DNA from: Chrysomallon squamiferum
Lineage: Eukaryota; Mollusca; Gastropoda; Neomphalida; Peltospiridae
Reading direction: 5' to 3'
Assembly (NCBI GenBank): GCA_012295275.1
Contig: CM022678.1
Location: 352,831-363,943, forward strand
Length of the DNA stretch: 11,113 nt
Under the pieces are notes generated by a model. That model did not search any database and was not told the origin of the DNA. It worked only from the letters and a program-made list of their open reading frames with translations. The translations under genes were made by a program, and so were the position numbers. This document shows positions 1 through 6,640 of the stretch, piece by piece. The first letter of the stretch is position 1. Each line of letters begins with the position of its first letter.

Positions 1-441
1 CCAAATTAAAAACAATAAAATACTGCCTCTTATTAACCAAGCATGATACGCCCTGTGCATTCTGCCACTACGTAAAACACATATGTTGATATCACTAACA
101 TCATGCGCCAATGTTTATAGTTCCTGTCTATGAAATTCTGGTGGTCGTTTGGGATTCACTTCTTTGATTTGTCAGCCATGTTTAATTGGTAAATGCCTGT
201 TAGACCACCAGACAATGATCAAACTGATTCAGTGAGGATATAGGTAAAGTAGCATAATAGTTGGTTGTTCCAGGTAAAATGCACCAGATCAACAGCGAAC
301 AGGTTTTTCGGACAAAAGAGAAAGATAATACACCGAAATAGATCTTGTTCAAAATTGTACAATTACATTTAGACGATTATCGACCCTTTTAGAAGAGATA
401 TAAATAATCAATAGCAGTGAAAAACAGGAAACAAATATAAC
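1..441. other. AT-rich unique sequence, no confident gene
   Basis: No gene is recognised. All frames are closed within short distances except a 33-codon forward frame (134-233) that lacks a supported start. A 10-base inverted repeat (TCTGGTGGTC at 137-146, GACCACCAGA at 203-212) encloses about 56 bases and is compatible with chance. A pyrimidine-rich TTTGTCAG at 168-175 followed by GTGAGG at 232 could bound a 56-base micro-exon (see findings), but the support is thin. Confidence 0.6.
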
Positions 442-479
<38 letters not shown>

Positions 480-480
480 T
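442..480. repeat. (TAA)13 microsatellite
   Basis: An uninterrupted run of about 13 AAT/TAA units. The reverse strand reads as a tyrosine run in one frame, which is only a translation of the repeat and not a protein. Confidence 0.97.
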
Positions 481-626
481 CATACCTTTCCCTCTATATA
501 TTAGACATCTTTGTTTCTTATTATTAACGCTCACATACATACACGCAAACTCACATTGTTTTTAAACTCATTAATTCAAAATATTTTAGTAGATATTTTA
601 TTAATTGGCTAATTAAAATATATACA

Positions 627-635
<9 letters not shown>

Positions 636-660
<25 letters not shown>
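636..660. repeat. (TA)n microsatellite
   Basis: About 12 perfect TA units. Imperfect TATA/TGTA sequence precedes it from about 617, and a second small TA/CATA/CA cluster lies at 696-731. Confidence 0.93.
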
Positions 661-1480
661 GCTTGTCATTTCGAACTTTAGTTTCCTAGAGAAAATATAT
701 ACATGCATATATACATACAAACACACACACAAAGGAAAGAAAAGGTCGAAATTACAAAGTGAGATCACCCACGTTTGTTCAGTTAACAGCGACTAGGGGT
801 GGGTGGAGAAAGAAAAAAAAAGGAAAAACAGAAATCTTGAATATGGCCACTCTAAGAAAATAAAGATAAGATTGTGTTTCACTGAAGAGCAAAAGAATTG
901 TTTCTTCTGCTGTGTCTACCTTTCTTTTTCTTTTTCTTTTTTTTTATACCTTTTCATGTCTCCATACTCCGCGTAAACTATTTGTGTTTTTTTTGTCAAA
1001 TGATATTTTATTTATTTACTGAAGCGAAACATACTACATTGTTTGATGTATGAAAAATAAAAAAAAGTGTTTTATAATGACAGATTTATTCAGGAGTACT
1101 ATATAGACAGCACTCCACACACAAGCATGATGAAGATGTCCTCGTCTTGTTAAATACAGAAATAAAGAAGATTACAAATAAAGGAAAACAACACAAACGT
1201 ACACTTAAACAATCACGTTTCTTCATACTTTATGTCAGTATTAAACACTCATTTCTCGATCTAACATATGAAATTAATCAAATTTATTTCGAGATCTAAC
1301 AGTATATACAAATACTGATATTTCTAAATGTGATCTGTCTCGCTGTCTAACAAATTACAATATAAAAATAAAATATTTACTGATTGCTCAGTCCATGCAA
1401 ACACTAACCCACAAATAATAAAATATACAGGCCCTTATCATCTAAGAAAAGAAAGAAAGAAACTTTTTTAACATATACAT

Positions 1481-1484
<4 letters not shown>
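661..1484. other. AT-rich gene-less stretch
   Basis: I see no supported gene. It holds a short CA run (720-731) and a T-rich TTTTTC tract (919-945). A 72-codon stop-to-stop forward frame (1081-1299) has ordinary composition (it includes HKHDEDVLVLLNTEIKKITN) but no ATG near its beginning and no convincing splice sites. In DNA this AT-rich, a few frames of that length are expected by chance. A short direct repeat, ATTTCTCGATCTAACA at 1251 and ATTTCGAGATCTAACA at 1286, lies at its end. Confidence 0.55.
919..945. repeat. T-rich pyrimidine tract, TTTTTC units
   Basis: Three or so TTTTTC units run into a T9 run. No AG suitable for a 3' splice site lies close downstream. Confidence 0.85.

Positions 1485-1552
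<68 letters not shown>
1485..1552. repeat. (GA)34 microsatellite
   Basis: A perfect 68-base GA run with purines on the plus strand and a purine-rich lead-in (GAAAGAAAGAAAC) at 1451-1463. It is one of three long GA/CT tracts in the window. The other two (4247-4335, 7640-7700) carry the pyrimidine strand on plus. Confidence 0.98.
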
Positions 1553-1557
<5 letters not shown>

Positions 1558-1640
1558 TGCGTAAAAACTATTATTTTATGTCAGAGATACTATTACTATT
1601 ATTTATTTATTTATTTACTTCTGAATTACTATTATTATAA

Positions 1641-1683
1641 TCATTATCATCATCATCATCATCATCATCATCACCATCATTAT
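1641..1683. repeat. (ATC)n microsatellite
   Basis: About ten ATC units with small interruptions (TTATC at the left, ACC at the right). Short TTTA units at 1599-1618 precede it. Confidence 0.95.
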
Positions 1684-1687
1684 TTCG

Positions 1688-1738
1688 TTTATTTATTTAT
1701 TTATTTACTTATTTATTTATTTATTTACTTATTTATTT
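1688..1738. repeat. (TTTA)n microsatellite
   Basis: About twelve TTTA units with two regularly placed TTAC variants. These give an internal higher-order pattern in which the TTTATTTACTTA segment is repeated. Confidence 0.96.
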
Positions 1739-1815
1739 TCAAAATGTGGATAATAAACTATCTGGAATCGGGTCTTTGTTAGATATCATTTACCACTGAA
1801 AATTAACATGTTTTA

Positions 1816-1817
1816 AC

Positions 1818-1870
<53 letters not shown>

Positions 1871-1876
1871 CACACA
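1816..1876. repeat. (CA)n microsatellite
   Basis: A CA run of about 60 bases with CCCACCC at the left edge and one CACGCA interruption near the right edge. Confidence 0.97.
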
Positions 1877-1879
1877 AAC

Positions 1880-2282
1880 ACTGGAACAATAAATCCTATC
1901 TGAAACTGAACGACGAACTGGATGGTACTGGATCTGGTTAAGATAAAAAACAGAAGAACATAATACAACTATCAGATAAGAAAGAGGTTGGAATTTCGTC
2001 TCGTATGCCCAGTGACACCCCAGTGCTGAACACCTGTGTATAGTTTAACACTTTACATTATGTCTGTTTACCGAGGCGAAACGCTTCATCCTGTTCTGTC
2101 GGGTTTTGAATACGCGCAGTCATACGAGTTTCAGAAAATTAATTCAGGTACAGGCCAAAAGAGGGTAGGCAGCAAAGAAAATAACTAAATATGTAAATAT
2201 AATAAAAATAAAATAACAAAAGGAATGAACATATCTATTATTAGAAGTAGTATTATTCTACGTTTGATGATAATGATAGGTA
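1880..2282. other. Gene-poor stretch with a GC-richer island at 1990-2165
   Basis: Most of the stretch is AT-rich. The island around 1990-2165 has several CpG dinucleotides and few stops in any forward frame. One frame is listed separately at 2060. The other two are also open for 20-30 codons, so openness here reflects base composition at least partly. Confidence 0.5.
2060..2188 (+). other. Short ATG-started open frame, 42 codons, unproven
   Basis: I do not recognise this protein. The frame starts at an ATG with A at -3, reads MSVYRGETLHPVLSGFEYAQ at its beginning, has balanced composition with no repeat content, and ends at TAA. It is open upstream to a TGA at about 2024. Two possible 5' splice sites interrupt it: CAG|GTACAG after 2147 (phase 1) and AGG|GTAGGC after 2164 (phase 0). 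The second shares the ten bases GGTAGGCAGC with the donor of the candidate exon at 7591. It could be a first coding exon, a small peptide gene or chance. Open alternative frames in the same island argue for caution. Confidence 0.2.
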
Positions 2283-2353
2283 TTAGTAGTAGTGGAGGAG
2301 TCAGTATTATTTATATTAGTAATACTAGTAGTAGTAATAGTAGTAGTAGTAGT
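2283..2353. repeat. (AGT)n-rich imperfect microsatellite
   Basis: Clusters of AGT/TAG units with AT-rich interruptions, giving a serine-rich forward translation that has no meaning as a protein. Confidence 0.9.
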
Positions 2354-2986
2354 TTTCTTTGCTGTACCTTTTTTTTTTATCTTTATAAAAATGTTTTAAT
2401 TTCCCAAGATAAAATAGAAATATACGTTAGAAAATGATGTTTGTTCAGTTCGGGTCAAGCCACTGTGTGATTTTTATCTATTATATATCATGACATTACT
2501 TTAGAAAAAATAATAAACACAGGAATATACATATTTACAAAACACTAGCGAACTGCATCTATTGTTTAACTCAGGTCCGCTCCTGACACTGATAAACAAA
2601 TATTTACATCTTCTGGCAGAACAACAGTCAGCTGATCGCGTGATTCAGCAGGTCCGCGTGACTGACACAGATAAAATACTTCGTCATGAGAAATACATCT
2701 TGTTTAATTTAATACTGGATATCGAATGTTACAGTGTGTAGAGAGGAAAAACTTGGTTTAATCGCCTTGTTTAGTACAAATTTCAAAAATGATAATAAAA
2801 GAAGAAGAAAAAAAGACTCCTTACAATTTAGTCGTCCTGTGAAAACAGGTGTTTTGTTTTATGTTAATTCAGCTGCTAATAAAATGTGGGTTGCACTAAC
2901 AAAACAATCCAAACAAAAGAAGATCAGATTTTGCAAACTTTATAACAATAATAGGATGCATTTTCGTTGTGATTATTATTGTACTG
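2354..2986. other. AT-rich stretch with a short duplicated segment
   Basis: No gene is supported. The only distinct structure is the pair of related segments at 2572-2596 and 2648-2674. The 2734-3003 forward frame has no obvious conserved motif and runs into the ATT tract, so I do not call it a gene. Confidence 0.55.
2572..2674. repeat. Local direct repeat, about 26 bases, offset 76
   Basis: Copy 1 (2572-2596) and copy 2 (2648-2674) share CAGGTCCGC, then CTGACAC, then GATAAA, with two or three differing bases and a small gap. CAGCTG and GCGTGATTCAGCAG lie between them. This island is clearly richer in G+C than its flanks. Confidence 0.75.
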
Positions 2987-3019
2987 ATTATTATTATTAT
3001 TAATATTATTATTATTATT

Positions 3020-3070
<51 letters not shown>

Positions 3071-3071
3071 G

Positions 3072-3104
<33 letters not shown>

Positions 3105-3120
3105 TTGCTGGTGCTGATGA
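2987..3120. repeat. Compound (ATT)n-(GTT)n-(GCT/GTT)n trinucleotide tract
   Basis: ATT units (2987-3021) pass into about 16 perfect GTT units (3022-3070) and then a mixed GCT/GTT block (3071-3120). Read on the reverse strand, one frame is a run of CAA and CAG glutamine codons. It is closed by TGA just upstream and TAA immediately downstream where CAA turns into TAA, and it has no ATG. The tract is therefore a microsatellite and not a polyglutamine gene. Confidence 0.96.
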
Positions 3121-3228
3121 CGATATCAAAAGACAGATTCTAGCGGCAAGGCTCGTAAAACATTGTGAACAAATGCAAATTAATTTTCTTCTTCTATAAA
3201 AGAACCGAGATTTTTGTTTTCTTAATTG

Positions 3229-3243
3229 TTTTTTTTTTTTTTT
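3229..3243. repeat. Poly(T) tract, T15
   Basis: A run of 15 T bases followed by AAG, which makes a good-looking plus-strand 3' splice site at 3246. Confidence 0.95.
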
Positions 3244-3290
3244 AAGAACTGTAGAACGGTCGCAGTCCACTGAACGCACTGGGTAACTAG

Positions 3291-3427
3291 CTACACACAC
3301 ACGCACACACACATGCACCCACACACACACATGCACCCACACACACACACACACACATACATACACACAGACACATACACACAGACACACACACACACAC
3401 ACACACATACATACATACACACACACA
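3291..3427. repeat. Compound CA / CATA / CAGA microsatellite
   Basis: A 137-base CA-based array with CACGCA, CATGCACCC (twice), CATACATA and CAGACA variants. AGTCCACT (3264-3271) and its reverse complement AGTGGACT (3429-3436) flank it. Confidence 0.96.
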
Positions 3428-3603
3428 TAGTGGACTCACTGGTGATCAGCAATATATGCCGTTTTAGACAGAGCGGCGGTTTACAAATATTAAACCTGAA
3501 AGTGGAATGTTTTATTAGAAATGTTACAGTTAAACGGCTATCGAGTTTCAGCGTAGAAATGGTTATCAGTTAAGACTGGTTTATTTTGTTGTTTTTTTAT
3601 TTA

Positions 3604-3642
3604 TGTTTTTTATTTTAATATTATTATTATTATTTTTTTTTT
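3604..3642. repeat. T-rich / ATT low-complexity tract
   Basis: Several ATT units followed by a T11 run. Minus-strand reading turns it into a lysine/asparagine-rich tail of the open frame described at 3661-3888. Confidence 0.85.
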
Positions 3643-3660
3643 TATATGTATTTCTCTCCA

Positions 3661-3888
3661 AAGCAATCTCCTCTATTATTATTAAAATCGGTTGCAAAAG
3701 CCTGCTTTCGGTAGCAGCAGCAAAAGATTCAATTTGTGTTATCATTTCACGAACATCTGTAGACGAAAAATCGGTAACTGATTCTTTCTGTGTGCGCGCT
3801 AATCCTTTCAGACTTTTTAATTTGTCGGTCGTTGTTCTCTGCTGAAGTACTGGTTTCGTACAACTGCCGGTAATGGTCGCTATGTTTT
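3661..3888 (-). other. Protein-like open frame on the minus strand, unrecognised
   Basis: The frame is open from just after a TAA at 3889-3887 down to the T-rich tract, and it stops at about 3581 after an AAA/AAT-coded tail. The non-repeat part is 76 codons of balanced composition. It includes LKSLKGLARTQKESVTDF, then VREMITQIESFAAATESR, then a hydrophobic-acidic stretch with EEIALER, and looks helical. The overlapping plus-strand frame is rich in S, I, L, V and C, as the antisense of a K/E/Q-rich coding frame tends to be. The first ATG is at about 3742. There is no good donor within the frame, and the only nearby acceptor (TTCAG at about 3842) has a poor pyrimidine tract. It could be a real exon, a decayed gene fragment or chance. 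Confidence 0.25.
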
Positions 3889-3949
3889 AAGATGTCAAAT
3901 ATTGTTTGTCTTCACATTTGAAATTGCACAGTCAGAGTTAACGCGAGAC

Positions 3950-3981
3950 TGCGACCTGGACGAAATACTCGTCCTTTTATA
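3950..3981 (-). promoter_or_regulatory. Candidate minus-strand core promoter: TATA box and initiator
   Basis: On the minus strand TATAAAAG begins at 3981, and a CAGTC initiator-like sequence places its A at 3950, exactly 31 bases downstream. That is the spacing known for metazoan TATA/initiator promoters. The sequence between and below is GC-richer than the surroundings and contains GTCGCAGTCTCGCG. A 6-base stem (GGACGA/TCGTCC) lies between the two elements. Transcription would run toward the open frame at 3661-3888. This is a pattern match only, and AT-rich DNA yields many TATA-like strings, though the spacing and the GC-rich downstream context are better than usual. Confidence 0.3.
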
Positions 3982-4244
3982 CTGAACTTCGCCTTACTTT
4001 TAACTCACGACAAAGCCTATGTCACCGAGAAAACAGGACAAATACCTGCTGTGTTATTTTTAGTGTGAAAATCAGCATCGTTCAATTATTGTCAGTTTTA
4101 GTCATATTTGTGTCATATTTTTTTTAATTTTTTTTTTTCATTTTTGTGTTTCTTTATTTATCTATTTATTTACATATTATTACTATTGGTATTTCTGATG
4201 ACGACGTTATTATTCACAGTCTGTGTTTAACAATAAGAACCCCC

Positions 4245-4246
<2 letters not shown>

Positions 4247-4335
<89 letters not shown>
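4247..4335. repeat. (CT)44 microsatellite
   Basis: An 89-base uninterrupted CT run preceded by a C7-TT segment. GTAAGT follows right after it (CTCTCG|GTAAGT). That is a perfect donor sequence, but with pure repeat upstream it is unlikely to close a coding exon. Confidence 0.98.
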
Positions 4336-4338
<3 letters not shown>

Positions 4339-4608
4339 AAGTCAGTTCTAGAAACGTTGAGAAATTACGCAGGTGACAGCTTTCCTCTACTTTTTATGAC
4401 TAATTTCTGTACAATAGTTGATTTGAAGAAATATTGAATAAATAAACTGTTTTAACTAATAGTATCATCAGAGAAACACTCTGCATCCCTCTCTCTCTCT
4501 CTGTGTCTGCCTGTCTGACTTTCGTACATTTAGTAAAAATGGACATAATAACAGGTCTGTTAAAGACCAATTAACAATATATGCGAATAGCGAACGAACT
4601 TAAAATCT

Positions 4609-4672
4609 TACTACTAGTACTACTACTACTACTACTACTATTAATAATAATAATAATAATAAAAATAATAAT
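4609..4672. repeat. Compound (CTA)n-(TAA)n microsatellite
   Basis: About ten CTA units are followed by about ten TAA/AAT units with an AAAA interruption near the right end. Confidence 0.95.
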
Positions 4673-5364
4673 TTAAAAAAGAAAGAAACAAAAGAAGTAA
4701 AAGAAAAAAGAGAATAAAGTAGAATTTTACATAAACACAAGCTGTGTAATAAGTTTAAATGAGTAAATAGTAGTATTGTCTGTCGTGCAACTAAATTTAT
4801 TTCCCAATCTAACACAATTAAGTTATCTTTCTGGTTTTTGGAACTTGTGTATGAAAAATTTAATAATTATACTGTGTCATATACTTGTATTATTTTCTAT
4901 TTTCTTTCTACTTGGTTTATTGGAACTAATTTGGCTGTTCTACATAAATGTAGATAATTTCGTATTTAATTAATGTTAGGAATATTTGTAGAAATCAATT
5001 TCAAAATTGTTTTCTATTTTAAAAATATGGCATCTTGTTTCTTCTTTTTTTTTTTTTTTTGTTACTTTATAATTATTTTTCTTCTTTAGTGTTTCTTTTT
5101 AGATCTGTTACTGACGGATAATTTTACTGACTTTTCGAGAAGTAAATTGTTATAAATGACCACAAGTCAATTGCGATATGAAAATCGTTTCTCCCACAGT
5201 GAAATATTTCTTACCTGACTCTCCACTCACCTCTGTTTATAATAATAATGATAATTATAATAATTATTTCTGTCTTCATCATCATAGTAATCATTACAAT
5301 AACCACAAGATATTTCTTTTTTATCCTTTATCTATGCGATGTTTTTCTTTCTTTCCTTATCTTT
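4673..5364. other. AT-rich gene-less stretch
   Basis: I see no supported gene. The leucine- and isoleucine-rich forward frame at 4776-4973 is what T-rich DNA produces by chance. A pyrimidine-rich TTTTTCTTCTTTAG ends at 5089 and is followed by a 21-codon frame to a TAA at 5153-5155 (see findings). A T16 run lies at 5045-5060 and a loose ATA/ATTA cluster at 5238-5267. Confidence 0.55.
5045..5060. repeat. Poly(T) tract, T16
   Basis: Sixteen consecutive T bases. Confidence 0.95.
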
Positions 5365-5389
5365 TATTAATTAATTAATTAATTAATTT
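5365..5389. repeat. (TTAA)n microsatellite
   Basis: About six TTAA units, followed by a looser TTAG-like segment to about 5405. Confidence 0.92.
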
Positions 5390-5413
5390 AGTTAGTTACT
5401 TAGTTGGTTATTG

Positions 5414-5415
<2 letters not shown>

Positions 5416-5449
<34 letters not shown>
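5416..5449. repeat. Compound (TA)n-(CA)n microsatellite
   Basis: About six TA units pass directly into about eleven CA units. Confidence 0.95.
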
Positions 5450-5770
5450 ACTAAGTTATAATGAAACAAAATAATATAAAAAGAAATTGTTCAATTTAAT
5501 ATTAAATAATAAATATATGGCAACCATAATATTTTAAATAAATAAAGTGCAAATGTATAGTTTAGTTTACTTACTGAAACATTAGTCTTGATCATTACAG
5601 TAAAGTTATTAATAACTGGTCAGTAAGAAAAATAAAACCAAACATTATCTACATTTAGTAGCAAAATGAACATTTGAAATACCTGGCATTAAAAGTTAAA
5701 TTATGCAAATAATCATTTTAACTGTGAAATAATAATAAAATAATGGATAATTTCTCCCGCCCACCTCGAC

Positions 5771-5794
5771 AAAAAAAAAAAAAAAAAAAAAAAA
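5771..5794. repeat. Poly(A) tract, A24
   Basis: An uninterrupted run of 24 A bases, preceded by the only C-rich segment nearby (CTCCCGCCCACCTCGAC). It could be a retroposon tail or simple slippage. No target-site duplication was identified. Confidence 0.95.
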
Positions 5795-5810
5795 TCACAT
5801 TAAATAAGAA

Positions 5811-5823
5811 GTTATCTCCCCTT
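5811..5823 (-). other. AAGGGGAGATAAC motif, molluscan-repeat-like
   Basis: The minus strand reads AAGGGGAGATAAC. GGGAGATAAC is a short motif I associate, from memory, with abundant interspersed repeats in molluscan genomes. A single 13-base match is weak evidence for both the element and the taxon. Confidence 0.3.
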
Positions 5824-6030
5824 AGACCAGCTTCATAAATTAGTACATGTTAGTAACAAAAATTACTGCAGTAAATACATTACAAATGTAATGACTGGAT
5901 TATAATGTTTAGTACTGATAACCATTGTTAATCAGTTAAGAAATTTGAAAAACAAAGTGGAAGAAGAAAAAAACAATAATAATAAAATGATGATTTACAA
6001 TTTTCAAACTGTTTTGCTATCTTACCTATG

Positions 6031-6064
6031 TTATAATAATAGTAATAATAATAACAGTAATAAT
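6031..6064. repeat. Imperfect (TAA)n microsatellite
   Basis: TAA/AAT units with AGT and CAGT interruptions. Confidence 0.88.
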
Positions 6065-6538
6065 CAATTTTTATAAAATATTAATTTTGTTAAATGATGA
6101 TAAAATGTCTATATATTCATGATATTGTAAAATAAATAATAATAAAAGATAGCATAATCTATTTAATGTTGTTAATTGCCAAGCAGCTAAATCAAAATGC
6201 AAACACCAACAACTAACCTTAAATGGATTCTAAGATATTCTGAACATGTGTTATCACATGGATAAAAATATTCTTGCAAGATAAATAATGAAACAACTAG
6301 ACATGAAGAAAACTGAAATATTTGGGAAATATTATTTATATGAAATGTAACTATGTGACATCTATTTAGGGACTGAAAAAAAGTTTTATTTTATTTTTCT
6401 ATTTTATTTTTGCTATTATGTAACCATCCATGTTACTTACTGTAATATTTAGATGACAAGTATTGAATATTACAAATGTGCAGGACATATTTGTAACATT
6501 TTTAATATTATCAGTGTTTTCTTGTGCTTGTTTATATT

Positions 6539-6640
6539 ATTTTTTATTTTTATTATTTTTTTTTCAGTATTATTATTATTATTGTTCTTGTTGGTGCGTT
6601 GTTGCTGTCTTTTGTTTGTTTTTTGTTTGTTAGGTTTTTT
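6539..6640. repeat. T-rich low-complexity region with ATT and TTG units
   Basis: T runs, about six ATT units and scattered TTG/TTTG units. Both strands give open but meaningless frames here (phenylalanine/leucine-rich forward, lysine/asparagine-rich reverse). Confidence 0.88.

Larger units (their letters stand above)
5450..6540. other. AT-rich stretch with small palindromes and a poly(A)
   Basis: No gene is supported. The stretch holds perfect 12-base palindromes (GTTATTAATAAC at 5605-5616, TTACTGCAGTAA at 5863-5874), the stem CATTAC-AAAT-GTAATG at 5878-5893, and an 8-base inverted pair (CTTACTGA at 5570-5577, TCAGTAAG at 5620-5627). Other small stems are AATATTT-GGG-AAATATT (6317-6333) and CATGTG-TTAT-CACATG (6245-6260). 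None is longer than expected by chance in AT-rich DNA. Their grouping near 5570-5893 around the poly(A) might reflect an old transposable-element fragment. Confidence 0.5.

Noticed and set aside
156-221. Minus-strand frame ending TGIYQLNMADKSKK then stop, with a good Kozak ATG (AAACATGG)
   Set aside because: An in-frame TGA closes it just upstream and no acceptor lies between. From the ATG it encodes only seven residues.
1081-1299. 72-codon stop-to-stop forward frame
   Set aside because: No ATG near its beginning and no good acceptor or donor. Length is within chance expectation, although its composition is not repeat-like.
3021-3120. Possible polyglutamine gene on the minus strand
   Set aside because: The CAA/CAG frame is bounded by TGA upstream and TAA immediately downstream, with no ATG or splice signals.
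2896-3426. 176-residue minus-strand open frame with valine/cysteine and threonine/alanine runs
   Set aside because: It is read-through of the CA array and the compound GTT/GCT/ATT tract. Only a short middle part is non-repeat, and it shows no recognisable motif.
3958-3978. GGACGA-AATAC-TCGTCC stem followed by TTTT, resembling a bacterial intrinsic terminator
   Set aside because: The context is eukaryotic and no gene ends there. The T run is the reverse strand of the TATA box, and a 6-base stem is within chance.
6218-6372. Minus-strand 155-base segment with TTTTTTTCAG acceptor, AAG|GTTAGT donor and one open frame of 51 codons
   Set aside because: The peptide is F/I/L/S/C-rich as random AT-rich DNA gives, with no motif. 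A frame of this length is expected a few times in the window by chance. Kept only as a note.
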